A DNA stretch of 10,446 nucleotides from Bacteroidales bacterium (GCA_900752535.1 CAADVV010000378.1:1-10446), one strand, 5' to 3'; positions 1 to 7,744 are shown, counted from the stretch's first letter. Translations and numbers: made by a program. The notes: generated by a model not told the origin, from the sequence alone.

Positions 1-113
1 AGAAGATGGGCGCCCAGACAGCCGAAGCCAACATCAACGCCGGCATCGCCGCTGCCCGTCAGATCGTAGCCTATCTACGCGACGGTGTTGACCGCTTCCG
101 CGTCAACAAATAA
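1..113 (+). CDS. C-terminal end of a probable D-2-hydroxyacid / D-3-phosphoglycerate dehydrogenase (partial)
   Basis: Only the last 36 codons plus the TAA stop (111-113) are inside the window; the reading frame begins at base 3. The visible peptide contains MGAQTAEANINAG, followed by an alanine-rich helix (IAAARQIVAYL) and a short basic tail ending FRVNK. In NAD-dependent D-2-hydroxyacid dehydrogenases, including 3-phosphoglycerate dehydrogenase (serine biosynthesis), the C-terminal part of the catalytic domain has the pattern HxGAxTxEA, then a long amphipathic helix. The fragment matches that pattern, so this family is the best guess. With no Rossmann fold or active-site histidine in view, the assignment stays tentative. 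The gene ends 104 bp before the convergent radC and is followed by a hairpin at 147-187. Confidence 0.45.
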   Translation, partial: KMGAQTAEANINAGIAAARQIVAYLRDGVDRFRVNK

Positions 114-146
114 AAAGTCACATCAGTAGCTCTAAGCAAAATAACC

Positions 147-187
147 GGTGGCCGGGCAGGACGTGAGTCCCGCCGGCCACCAATTTT
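147..187. terminator. GC-rich hairpin between convergent genes, likely bidirectional terminator
   Basis: A near-perfect inverted repeat has its left arm starting GGTGGCCGG at 147 and its right arm ending CCGGCCACC at 181. It is about 15 bp per arm with one bulge and a small loop around ACGTGA. On the + strand it is followed by AATTTTA, a short T tract; on the minus strand it is followed by GGTTATTTTG. It lies between the partial + strand gene (stop at 113) and radC (minus-strand stop at 218), where a two-way intrinsic terminator is expected. The T tracts are short, so efficiency is uncertain. Confidence 0.6.
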
Positions 188-208
188 ATGTGGTTGAGTC
201 AGAACTAA

Positions 209-228
209 GCCGCCTGTTCAGAGGCGGC
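209..228 (-). other. Small hairpin spanning the radC stop codon
   Basis: GCCGCCT (209-215) and AGGCGGC (222-228) are perfect 7-bp complementary arms around a 6-base loop, and the radC stop codon (218-220 on the minus strand) falls inside that loop. No T tract follows on either strand, so it is not a classic terminator by itself. It may protect the transcript 3' end or add to the stronger hairpin about 30 bp downstream. Confidence 0.4.
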
Positions 229-931
229 CTTCATCATTGTAGCTGTAATCCCCGCCGGCAGCAATGACGAGATGGTCAAGGACCTTCATGTCAAGAATTT
301 TCGCGGCCTCACACAAACGGCGCGTCAGAACATCGTCTTCGCCACTGGGACGCAGATTGCCCGACGGATGGTTATGGACGAGAATCATGCCTGAAGCGAG
401 ATGACTCAGGGCCTCCTGCATTACGAGCTTGGTGTCGACGACAGTGGCCGCCGTGCCTCCGCGGCTGATAAGCCGCCTGGTCATTATCGTGTTGGCACGT
501 GTCAGCAATATTACCCAAAACTCCTCGTAGGGCAGATTCTGAATTTCGCAACGCATATAGTCATAGGCGTCACGGCTTGAACGTATTGTCCTGACTTTTT
601 CGTCCTTACGGTCAAGTAAAGCAGAAGCCCGGCGTCCGAGTTCAAATGCGGCGGCTATACTGACCGCTTTTGCCTTTCCGACTCCTTTGAATCGGCGCAT
701 CATCTCGCGCACAGGCATACGCGCAATAGTCGCCAGTGAGTTTTCAGATTCTTTCATGATATGGCGTGCCATATCGATAGCAGAAAATCCCGGAAGCCCC
801 ATGCCGATAATGATAGCTAACAGCTCGGTATCGCTCAGCGAGCCGACACCGGAGTCAAGAGCCTTTTCGCGCGGGCGGTCGCCCTCGCTCAGGTCAAGTA
901 TTTTGATTGAACCTGAGTCTTTGTCTGCCAT
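218..931 (-). CDS. radC: RadC-family JAB/MPN-domain protein
   Basis: This 237-residue protein has the usual RadC length and architecture. An N-terminal segment (about residues 9-60) carries RPREK and SLSDTELLAI, as in other RadC proteins. A helix-hairpin-helix-like segment follows (FKGVGKAKAV, 81-90), then the JAB/MPN metalloprotease-like domain with HNHPSG at 186-191 and a downstream aspartate at 199/200, which fits the HxHx10D zinc-binding pattern. Its biochemical role is not settled: the historical 'DNA repair protein' label is poorly supported, and links to recombination or transformation have been proposed for the family. It is the last gene of the helicase-nspC-glycosyltransferase-radC operon, starting 9 bp after the glycosyltransferase stop. 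The ATG at 931 was chosen because the conserved region starts within about 10 residues of it. The copy is full length with no mobile-element context, so it looks like the core chromosomal version. Confidence 0.92.
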   Translation of the reverse strand: MADKDSGSIKILDLSEGDRPREKALDSGVGSLSDTELLAIIIGMGLPGFSAIDMARHIMKESENSLATIARMPVREMMRRFKGVGKAKAVSIAAAFELGRRASALLDRKDEKVRTIRSSRDAYDYMRCEIQNLPYEEFWVILLTRANTIMTRRLISRGGTAATVVDTKLVMQEALSHLASGMILVHNHPSGNLRPSGEDDVLTRRLCEAAKILDMKVLDHLVIAAGGDYSYNDEGRL

Positions 932-940
932 AACCAGAGT

Positions 941-1939
941 TTATTTGCCGCGTCTCATCTCGATCTCCTGACTGATGTCACGTCCGCGACCGAGAATAAT
1001 CTTTGTGAAATATGCGCGGATGAACCCCGTGCCGTATCCGCCTATCTGGACGATGCTTGCCGGCACAGCCTTGGCGGCGATGACAACGGAGCGGGTCGAA
1101 AACAAAGCAGCGATAAAAATCGCGAGAAGATAAACCGCCAACGGGAGCAGATACCACGGCGAAACAGTCAGCCCCAGCACAAGAAGCACAACACCAATGA
1201 GGACGGCAAGAGCGGGCAGTGCATGCACAACCTTGAGCGAACCGGGATAAAGCAGTTTTAGCGTGATGCGCGACATGCCGAAAACGTGAACCTGACGCAA
1301 AAACTTGCGGAAGTCGACGCGCCGCTTGTGATAGACATAGGCGTCGCGTATCAGACAAGTCTTGAATCCGGCCTTTGAGATGCGCGTCGACATATCTATG
1401 TCCTCTGAGAACATCTCGCGGAAGCCTCCTACCTTTTCATAAACCTCACGTGTGAAACCCATGTTGAATGTGCGCGGCACAAACTTCTCCATCGAAACCT
1501 TGCCTCCTCGGATGCCACCGGTTGTCAGGAATGAGGTCATGGAGTAGTTGATGGCCTTCTGAGTTGAGGTGAAGGAGTCGTGAGCTGCGTCGGGTCCTCC
1601 GAAGCAGTCAGGACCGAGTTTGTCAAGCTCGCGGCCGAGCGTTTCGAAATAACCCGGCGGAATAACACAGTCGCTGTCAAAGAAAATCAGCCAGCGGCCC
1701 GACGAACGCTCAATTCCATGGTTGCGGGCAATTGAACGGCCCTCGTTGGGTTTATAAAAATACTTGATGTCAAGACGGTCGGCATAGCGGCGGCAGACCT
1801 CGTCGCAGCGCACTGTCGAGCCGTCTTCAACAATGATGGTCTCGAAGTCGTCTGATGTCTGCGCGGCAAGACTTTCAAGCAGGTCGGCCACTTCGGCCGG
1901 ACGGTTATAGACCGGTATGATGACAGAGAATCGTGGCAT
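941..1939 (-). CDS. Membrane-anchored family 2 glycosyltransferase
   Basis: This 332-residue protein has a GT-A fold at the N terminus and a hydrophobic C terminus. The start, FSVIIPVYNRP (residues 4-14), is the classic GT2 nucleotide-sugar-binding strand. EDGS (38-41), the acidic metal-binding DSD (88-90) and EDIDMSTR (179-186), the likely catalytic-base region, follow in the expected order. Two strong membrane helices (about 240-258 and 262-282), and possibly a third near 290-310, place the enzyme on the inner membrane facing the cytoplasm. It should transfer a sugar from a nucleotide donor to a lipid or envelope glycan acceptor; donor and acceptor cannot be read from sequence. It begins 2 bp after the nspC stop and ends 9 bp before radC, so it is co-transcribed with genes unrelated to glycan synthesis. 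A second glycosyltransferase lies in the divergent operon. Confidence 0.88.
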   Translation of the reverse strand: MPRFSVIIPVYNRPAEVADLLESLAAQTSDDFETIIVEDGSTVRCDEVCRRYADRLDIKYFYKPNEGRSIARNHGIERSSGRWLIFFDSDCVIPPGYFETLGRELDKLGPDCFGGPDAAHDSFTSTQKAINYSMTSFLTTGGIRGGKVSMEKFVPRTFNMGFTREVYEKVGGFREMFSEDIDMSTRISKAGFKTCLIRDAYVYHKRRVDFRKFLRQVHVFGMSRITLKLLYPGSLKVVHALPALAVLIGVVLLVLGLTVSPWYLLPLAVYLLAIFIAALFSTRSVVIAAKAVPASIVQIGGYGTGFIRAYFTKIILGRGRDISQEIEMRRGK

Positions 1940-1941
1940 AG

Positions 1942-3066
1942 TCAGTTCATGCGGTTTTTATAGTCGTCAAATGTGAAATGGCGTATTACCCTACAGTCGC
2001 CTTCGGCGTTGCAGAAGACGATGTCGGGATGCTGGAGGCCGTTAAACATGGTTGTCTTCACGGTTGTATAGTGGTTCATATCCTCGAGGGTCAGGCGGTC
2101 GCCTGCGCGCAGGGGCTGGTTGAAATGCCAGTCGCCCACATAGTCGCCGCTGAGACATGAGTTGCCTCCGAGACGATATTTCAGCTGTCCCCTCTCGTCA
2201 GATTCGGTGATGGCGGGTTTATAAGGCATCTCCAGGCAGTCAGGCATATGACAGGCAAACGAGGCATCGATTATCGCGGTCTTGACAGAGTCGTTTTCGA
2301 CGACATCGACCACCGAGGTGACGAGGTCACCCGTGCGCCAGGTCCATGCACTTCCCGGTTCAAGGATAACTTTAAGATTGGGATGACGTTCGCGAAAACC
2401 TTTCAGCAGTTCCACGAGATGGTCTGTGTCATAGCCCTCGCGTGTCATCAGATGACCGCCGCCCATGTTCACCCATTTCAGGCGCGGCAGCCAGCGTCCG
2501 AACTGCTGCTCAAAAGCGTCGAGAACCTTGGCAAGGTCATGGCTCGACGACTCACACAGGGCATGAAAATGAAATCCCTCGAGATTGTCAGGCAGGTCGG
2601 CGGGCATATCCTCGGCCACAACGCCAAAGCGCGATCCGGGCAGCGCCGGATTATATAGGTCGGTGTCTACAACCGAGCAGCGTGGATTAACCCTCAGACC
2701 GGTGGAGACACCGGCTGCGAGCGCTCGCGCGCCATAGCGTGAGAGCTGTGCGAGAGAGTTGAACGTTATGTGCGACGCTCCGTCGAGAAAACGGTCTATG
2801 GTCTGCTCTGTATAGACCGGACAATAGACATGGGCCTCTCCGCCAAGTTCCTCCCGGCCGAGCTGAAGCTCGTTGAGCGAACTGGCCGTGAAGTCGCGGT
2901 TATATTCGCGGACAACATCAAACGTACGCCACAGGGCATTGGCCTTGAAGGCCATTATGATATTGACGCCCGCACGTCGCTCCACATCCGTTATCAGACG
3001 AAGGTTTCGGCGCAGACGGTCTTCGTAAACAATATAATAAGGTGTTACAAGCTCTTGCTGTGTCAT
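1942..3066 (-). CDS. nspC: Carboxynorspermidine / carboxyspermidine decarboxylase
   Basis: This 374-residue PLP enzyme is of the alanine-racemase-fold type (fold III) and full length for NspC. Lys41 in MAFKANALW is the expected PLP-binding lysine. NMGGGH (200-205) and LEPGSA (235-240) bind the cofactor phosphate, and NSCLSGDYVGDW (302-313) carries the conserved active-site cysteine, Cys304. The family decarboxylates carboxynorspermidine or carboxyspermidine in the cytoplasm, the last step of the aspartate-semialdehyde-dependent route to norspermidine or spermidine. In Bacteroidota the physiological product is generally spermidine. The partner carboxy(nor)spermidine dehydrogenase is not in this window. 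The start codon overlaps the helicase stop in an ATGA arrangement (4 bp), implying translational coupling, and the next gene follows after 2 bp. Confidence 0.93.
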   Translation of the reverse strand: MTQQELVTPYYIVYEDRLRRNLRLITDVERRAGVNIIMAFKANALWRTFDVVREYNRDFTASSLNELQLGREELGGEAHVYCPVYTEQTIDRFLDGASHITFNSLAQLSRYGARALAAGVSTGLRVNPRCSVVDTDLYNPALPGSRFGVVAEDMPADLPDNLEGFHFHALCESSSHDLAKVLDAFEQQFGRWLPRLKWVNMGGGHLMTREGYDTDHLVELLKGFRERHPNLKVILEPGSAWTWRTGDLVTSVVDVVENDSVKTAIIDASFACHMPDCLEMPYKPAITESDERGQLKYRLGGNSCLSGDYVGDWHFNQPLRAGDRLTLEDMNHYTTVKTTMFNGLQHPDIVFCNAEGDCRVIRHFTFDDYKNRMN

Positions 3067-5348
3067 TTCTCGATGGTGAATTTGGCGAAACGCAGCATCA
3101 GCGTACGCGTGCCGGTGTTGTCAAAGTCGACCACGATGCGCGTATCCTGACGGGTATCGTCTATTGATTTTATACGACCGCGGCCAAACTGTTTGTGGGT
3201 GATTGTCATGCCCTCACTGAGTTCCGCGGCGTCGTGGAGCGATCCGCCGGGGACATCTTGATAACCGCCCGCCGGACCTCTCCCGGCTTGGGTATAGTCA
3301 AAGAGTTGAGAACGCTTTGGTGCCATCGAGGAACGATAATTTGATATGGGGTTAACCGTTGGTTTACTCCCGGGCGTCCCCTTGACAAAATTGAGATAAC
3401 GGTCATCAATGTCGTCAATAAAACGCGACGGACGTGTCAGCATAGTCTGTCCGTTGCGGAATCTCGATCCGGCATATGACATCATGCAGAACCGTTTGGC
3501 ACGCGTGATAGCCACATAGAGCAGACGGCGCTCCTCCTCAATCTCCTGTGGTGAACCCATGCTCATCGACGAAGGAAACAGGTCTTCCTCGACGCCGACA
3601 ATGAAGATATTGGAAAACTCAAGACCCTTGGCGGCATGAACGGTCATAAGTGTGACACGGTCGCTATCGCCCGAGTCGTCGCTGTCCTGGTCTGTGGCCA
3701 GCGACACCTCACTCATGAAGGCACCCATCGACATGTCATCCTCGCCGGCCTCAGTGCGCTGCTCAACAAACTGCCTGACACCACCAAGCAACTCCTCGAT
3801 ATTCTCACGTCGCGAAATATTCTCGGGAGAGCGGTCGGTCAGCAGCATGGACAAAAGTCCGGTCTCGCTTATGACGCGAGTGGCCAGTTCATAAGCGTCA
3901 GCCCCGGCGCTGTTGGCCTCGATGAAACCTCCTACAAGCTTGGCAAACGCACCGAGCTTACGCGCCGTTCCCGAATTCACGGCAACCTGATATTTCTCCA
4001 GATTGTTGATGACGGTCCAGATATTGACACGATTTTCAATAGCGGCCCGGACAAGCTTGCTGAGTGTTGTCTCGCCGATGCCACGGGCCGGAAAATTGAT
4101 GATACGTTTAAGGGCCTCGTCGTCGCCCGGATTGATGGCCAGTCTGAAATAGGCAATGGCATCTTTCACCTCCTTGCGCTGATAGAACGAGAGGCCTCCG
4201 TAAATTCGATATGGAATATTGCGTTTGCGCAGCTGTTCCTCCAGAATACGGCTCTGTGCGTTAGTGCGGTAGAGGACAGCAAACTCGCTGTAAGGATCAC
4301 CGTATCTCATCTTTATCTGAGAGATGCGGTTTGCGACCAGGAAACTCTCCTCAAGGTCAGAATAAGCCCGGACAACCTCGATTGAATTTCCGGGACCCTT
4401 GTCCGAGAAAATATGCTTGGGTATCTGCTCGGTATTCTTGGCAATCAGCGAGTTGGCGGCTTCGAGGATATTGAGTGTCGAGCGGTAGTTCTGTTCAAGC
4501 TTGAAGGTTGCAAGCGTGGGATAAGTCTTCTTCAGCTCGAGAATGTTGCGGATGTTGGCGCCACGAAACGAGTATATGCTCTGCGCATCATCACCTACGA
4601 CGGTGACTGTCCCGCTCTCCTCGGTCAGCATCTTGACAATCAGGTGCTGGGCGAAGTTTGTGTCCTGATACTCGTCGACGAGAACATAACGAAAAAACTC
4701 GCGGTAGTGGCGGAGTACATCGGGGTTGTCGCGAAGCAGGACGTTAGTATAGTAGAGCAAATCGTCAAAGTCCATCGCTCCGGCCACGACACAACGGTCG
4801 CGATATATACGATAAATCTGATATAGCTCGCCGCGGCCGCTGGCTGCGTCCGAACGACACAGACCGCGGTCGGCGGAATATGCCTCCGGAGAGATAAGAG
4901 CATTCTTGGCCCAGGATATTGTCGAGGCCACCGTCGAAGGCTTATATATTTTTTCGTCGAGGCCCATGTCCTTGACAATAGTCTTTATCAGGGCCTTGGA
5001 ATCGGCCGTGTCATAAATGGTAAAATTGCTTTTGAATCCGACGAGCTCGGCATTCGCGCGCAAAATACGGGCAAAAATCGAATGGAATGTGCCCATCCAC
5101 AGACGTGAAGCCATCTTTGTGCCCACAAGTTTCTCGATACGCTCACGCATCTCTCGCGCAGCCTTGTTGGTGAATGTCAGAGCCATGATGCGCCAAGGCT
5201 CCAGGCCCATTTCGAGAAGATATACAATTTTATAGGTCAGCACACGTGTCTTGCCCGAACCGGCACCGGCAATCACGAGCGCCGGACCGTCGAGATAGCT
5301 GACAGCCGCACGCTGCTGCTCATTGAGGTCTTTGAGATAATCTTGCAT
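3063..5348 (-). CDS. pcrA: UvrD/PcrA-type superfamily 1 DNA helicase
   Basis: This 761-residue ATP-dependent 3'-to-5' DNA helicase has all SF1A motifs in order: Q motif LNEQQ (8-12), Walker A AGAGSGKT (27-34), motif Ia ALTFTNKAA (56-64), GTFHS (86-90), Walker B/DExx VDEYQDT (224-230), motif III GDDAQSIYSFRG (252-263), motif IV QNYRS (286-290), motif V TVHAAKGLEF (569-578) and motif VI YVAITRAKR (611-619). A linker rich in Ser/Pro/Gly (about 655-705) leads to a C-terminal Tudor-like domain (ITHKQFGRGRI, 716-726) typical of PcrA/UvrD, which in those proteins contacts RNA polymerase. Expected roles are nucleotide excision and mismatch repair, removal of recombinase filaments, and transcription-coupled repair. 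It is the first gene of a four-gene operon. A TAACTTTG promoter element ends 7 bp before the ATG, so the mRNA should be almost leaderless. Whether the symbol pcrA or uvrD is used is a matter of convention. Confidence 0.96.
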   Translation of the reverse strand: MQDYLKDLNEQQRAAVSYLDGPALVIAGAGSGKTRVLTYKIVYLLEMGLEPWRIMALTFTNKAAREMRERIEKLVGTKMASRLWMGTFHSIFARILRANAELVGFKSNFTIYDTADSKALIKTIVKDMGLDEKIYKPSTVASTISWAKNALISPEAYSADRGLCRSDAASGRGELYQIYRIYRDRCVVAGAMDFDDLLYYTNVLLRDNPDVLRHYREFFRYVLVDEYQDTNFAQHLIVKMLTEESGTVTVVGDDAQSIYSFRGANIRNILELKKTYPTLATFKLEQNYRSTLNILEAANSLIAKNTEQIPKHIFSDKGPGNSIEVVRAYSDLEESFLVANRISQIKMRYGDPYSEFAVLYRTNAQSRILEEQLRKRNIPYRIYGGLSFYQRKEVKDAIAYFRLAINPGDDEALKRIINFPARGIGETTLSKLVRAAIENRVNIWTVINNLEKYQVAVNSGTARKLGAFAKLVGGFIEANSAGADAYELATRVISETGLLSMLLTDRSPENISRRENIEELLGGVRQFVEQRTEAGEDDMSMGAFMSEVSLATDQDSDDSGDSDRVTLMTVHAAKGLEFSNIFIVGVEEDLFPSSMSMGSPQEIEEERRLLYVAITRAKRFCMMSYAGSRFRNGQTMLTRPSRFIDDIDDRYLNFVKGTPGSKPTVNPISNYRSSMAPKRSQLFDYTQAGRGPAGGYQDVPGGSLHDAAELSEGMTITHKQFGRGRIKSIDDTRQDTRIVVDFDNTGTRTLMLRFAKFTIEK

Positions 5349-5355
5349 CGTCCGA

Positions 5356-5363
5356 CAAAGTTA
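5356..5363 (-). promoter_or_regulatory. Bacteroidota -7 promoter element for the helicase operon
   Basis: On the minus strand these bases read TAACTTTG, matching the Bacteroidota primary-sigma -7 consensus TAnnTTTG (the next base is T rather than C). It ends 7 bp before the helicase ATG (5348), which puts the predicted transcription start within about 2-3 nt of the start codon. No clear -33 TTTG partner is visible. Confidence 0.65.
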
Positions 5364-5465
5364 CGAATTTTTTGACTATCTCTCAGTCGGGTCCGAAATA
5401 TCTACTGCCGTGCCTTAAACGCTATATCGAAAGCTTCCTGTTCGGCAATATTGGACGAAAAACAC

Positions 5466-5474
5466 TATCTTTGC
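5466..5474 (+). promoter_or_regulatory. Bacteroidota -7 promoter element for the glycosyltransferase-flippase operon
   Basis: TATCTTTGC is an exact match to TAnnTTTGC. It ends 6 bp before the ATG at 5481, so transcription probably begins at or within a few bases of that start codon. This position argues against the upstream in-frame ATG at 5451, which would make the promoter part of the coding sequence. No convincing -33 TTTG element is seen at the usual distance of about 20 bp. Confidence 0.7.
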
Positions 5475-5480
5475 ACACAT

Positions 5481-6302
5481 ATGAGTCTGCCAACAATAGA
5501 TATTGCAGTCGCCGTCGTCGGTGAAAAAGGGATGAATCTTTTTGCCGGCAACATACCCGACCCCATCGCGGGCATCGGCTACGTTGTGTCATGGCAGAAG
5601 CCGTCGGCATCGGTTCCGAAGTCACTGCGAAACCGCACTGACGTCAGAATCTTCACCACTCTCACCACCGGCCTGAGTGTCAACCGCAATAACGCCCTGA
5701 ACTACTGCACGGCAGACATCATCATGCCAACCGACGAGGATATAATCTACAGACCGACAGCGCTCAGACAGTTACGCGAAATCTTTGGGACGGACCCATC
5801 GCTCGATTATGTGGTTTTCAGATATGACGGAGCTGACAGTCAGGCATATCCGGATAACGAAATCACAATCACAGGCCGAGAGCCTCGCGGCGTGGCCGTG
5901 ACGGCTTTTTCGCTTGCTTGCCGCCGCTCGTCGCTTCTGAAAATCCATGCAACGTTCGACACCAGGTTTGGTATCGGAGCTCCGCGTTACGTTCTCGGCG
6001 AGGACGACTTGTTTTTCGAGACATTGAAACGCCTGGGACTGAAAGGCCGCTTTATACCGCTGACAGTGTGCACTCATCCAGGCAAAAGCACAGGCTTCAG
6101 ACAATTATCCGACCCCAGGCTCACACTCACTCATGGTGTGGCGATCGGTCTTATCTACCCGCTGACCGCTCCTCTCAGAGTCGTGCTCAAGGCCACACGC
6201 CTCAGTCGCGCCGGACAGGCTCCTTTCATGACGGCTCTGTGGTGGCTAACGCGAGGATTGCTCGAATCACTGACAATCAGACCTCCATGGAAAACGAGAT
6301 AA
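5481..6302 (+). CDS. Family 2-like glycosyltransferase (soluble GT-A domain)
   Basis: This 273-residue protein has a GT-A-like layout. It starts with a beta strand (IDIAVAVVGEKG, 6-17) and has GLSVNRNNAL (64-73), which resembles the GLSxxRN motif of one GT2 subgroup. An acidic TDED (84-87) sits where the DxD metal-binding motif belongs, and GEDDLFF (173-179) matches the ED(D/E) catalytic-base region. The region near 215-262 is moderately hydrophobic and may attach to the membrane, but no clear transmembrane helix stands out. It should transfer a sugar onto a lipid-linked or envelope glycan; substrates are unknown. The ATG at 5481 was preferred over 5451 because the -7 promoter lies between them. 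The last 16 bp overlap the flippase gene, consistent with the product of this enzyme being the flippase cargo. Confidence 0.78.
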   Translation: MSLPTIDIAVAVVGEKGMNLFAGNIPDPIAGIGYVVSWQKPSASVPKSLRNRTDVRIFTTLTTGLSVNRNNALNYCTADIIMPTDEDIIYRPTALRQLREIFGTDPSLDYVVFRYDGADSQAYPDNEITITGREPRGVAVTAFSLACRRSSLLKIHATFDTRFGIGAPRYVLGEDDLFFETLKRLGLKGRFIPLTVCTHPGKSTGFRQLSDPRLTLTHGVAIGLIYPLTAPLRVVLKATRLSRAGQAPFMTALWWLTRGLLESLTIRPPWKTR

Positions 6303-7744
6303 ACAGCCACCCGCGGAGTTCCCGGCTGTCTGCACGCATCATGAAGGTGATGGGTGTCTTCTCAGGAGTACAGGCTCTCGGCATCCTATGCTCAGTCGTA
6401 CGCACAAAACTGATTGCCCTGTGGATCGGCGCAACAGGTGTCGGTCTGTTCGGCATCTTCAATTCAGCCATAGACCTCATCTCGACACTGACGATGCTCG
6501 GCATCACCCAAAGCTCGGTGCGCGACATCGCCGCCAACGATCATAATCCGACTCTTAAGGCACGTATCGTCACAGCCGTACGCTGCTGGGGTGTTCTGCT
6601 CGGACTTCTCGGCGCCATCACTGTGGCACTTTTGTCACCTCTGCTAAGCAATTGGTCATTTGGCGACACAAATCACGCCTGGAGCTTTGCGGCCCTTGCA
6701 GTCGTAATGTTTTTCAACGCGCTGACCCAGACGCGGTCGGCCATCCTCCAGGGGCTGAAGCGCTATCGCGCCCTGGCGCGTGCAAGCGTCTGGGGAGCGG
6801 CGGGAGGAGTCATAATTTCTGCGCCGATGTTTCGCATCTGGGGTGAAAAGTCAATAATCCCGGCGCTGATATGTTTCTCTTTAGTGAGTTACGCAACCAT
6901 GAAGTGGTTCAGTCCCGGTCTGAAGACCGAGCAGACTCCAATAAGCCGTCGCGAGACAATGAAAATAGGTCGCGGATTTATCACTCTCGGCATCTATCTG
7001 ACCATTTCCTCTGTGTTTACATTCGGCTCCAGCTATCTGTTTCTGTCATGGCTGAACAAGACGGCCTCAGTCACCGAAGTCGGATTTTTCCAGGCCGGAT
7101 ACACACTTTTCAACCGCTACGCGGGCATAATCTTCACTGCCATCGGAGTAGAATTTTTCCCGAGGCTGGCGACTGTGTCCATGAGCAGGACACGCGCTTC
7201 GGTCTATGTTAACCATGAGGCATCTCTGATTCTCAGGCTGATTCTGCCTATGACCGCACTGATGATAGTTCTGGCGCCGGTAATTGTCAGGATTCTATAT
7301 TCGTCTGAATTCATCCCTGTTGTTCCACTGGTTGTTACAGGCATATGCGGCACTGCCTTACGCGGTGTCTCATGGTGTATGGCTTTCACAATGATTGCGC
7401 GCAACGACGGCCGTGTCTATCTTGTGTCGGAACTGGCGTCTGCCCTGCTCTATCTCATGCTGAGTATCGGCGGCTACAAACTGATCGGGCTCGAGGGCAT
7501 AGGCATCGCCTATATCATCTGGTATGCCCTATATCTGACAATGGTTTACGTAATCTGCCACCGACGCTATGGCTTCGGGCTTTACCGCCGGATCAAAATG
7601 ATGACCGCAGTCACTATGACTATCGGTATCACCATGGCTGCGCTGGCGCTGACGTGGCCCGGACTGTGGTGGATCAACGTGTGCGTTTGCGCTGTTGTCT
7701 GCTGGTTTTCGGGGCGCTCTCTTTTGAGGTTATGGCGCCGCTGA
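6287..7744 (+). CDS. Oligosaccharide / polysaccharide flippase (Wzx-like, MOP superfamily)
   Basis: This 485-residue, very hydrophobic protein has about 12-14 predicted membrane helices and the length typical of Wzx-type flippases. The N terminus (about residues 18-85: KVMGVFSGVQALG, then RTKLIALWIGATGVGLFG) matches the first helices of Bacteroidota lipopolysaccharide/O-antigen translocases. Further helices lie near 101-122, 132-147, 167-182, 188-205, 231-253, 312-338, 343-365, 380-400, 404-424, 436-458 and 460-478. The family moves undecaprenyl-linked oligosaccharides across the inner membrane. The reading frame is open upstream to 5918, but that part lies over the glycosyltransferase gene; the ATG at 6287, overlapping it by 16 bp, gives the normal family N terminus. 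The 3' end overlaps the opposing muramidase gene by 71 bp. Cargo is unknown: no polymerase or ligase gene is nearby. Confidence 0.87.
   Translation: MENEINSHPRSSRLSARIMKVMGVFSGVQALGILCSVVRTKLIALWIGATGVGLFGIFNSAIDLISTLTMLGITQSSVRDIAANDHNPTLKARIVTAVRCWGVLLGLLGAITVALLSPLLSNWSFGDTNHAWSFAALAVVMFFNALTQTRSAILQGLKRYRALARASVWGAAGGVIISAPMFRIWGEKSIIPALICFSLVSYATMKWFSPGLKTEQTPISRRETMKIGRGFITLGIYLTISSVFTFGSSYLFLSWLNKTASVTEVGFFQAGYTLFNRYAGIIFTAIGVEFFPRLATVSMSRTRASVYVNHEASLILRLILPMTALMIVLAPVIVRILYSSEFIPVVPLVVTGICGTALRGVSWCMAFTMIARNDGRVYLVSELASALLYLMLSIGGYKLIGLEGIGIAYIIWYALYLTMVYVICHRRYGFGLYRRIKMMTAVTMTIGITMAALALTWPGLWWINVCVCAVVCWFSGRSLLRLWRR

Noticed and set aside
3636..4385. Long + strand open frame (249 codons) antisense to the helicase gene, plus others at 4413-4826 and 2248-2658
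   Set aside because: They lie entirely opposite strongly conserved helicase or NspC coding sequence. The translations show no recognisable motif, and no promoter element precedes them. They are explained by the codon bias of the real genes.
5451..5480. Alternative start of the second glycosyltransferase 10 codons upstream
   Set aside because: The exact TAnnTTTGC element at 5466-5474 would lie inside the coding sequence and the mRNA would begin after that ATG, so the start at 5481 is preferred.
5918..6286. N-terminal extension of the flippase reading frame by 123 codons
   Set aside because: This part runs inside the glycosyltransferase gene in another frame and gives a basic, polar sequence unlike any flippase N terminus. 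The ATG at 6287 gives the normal family start.
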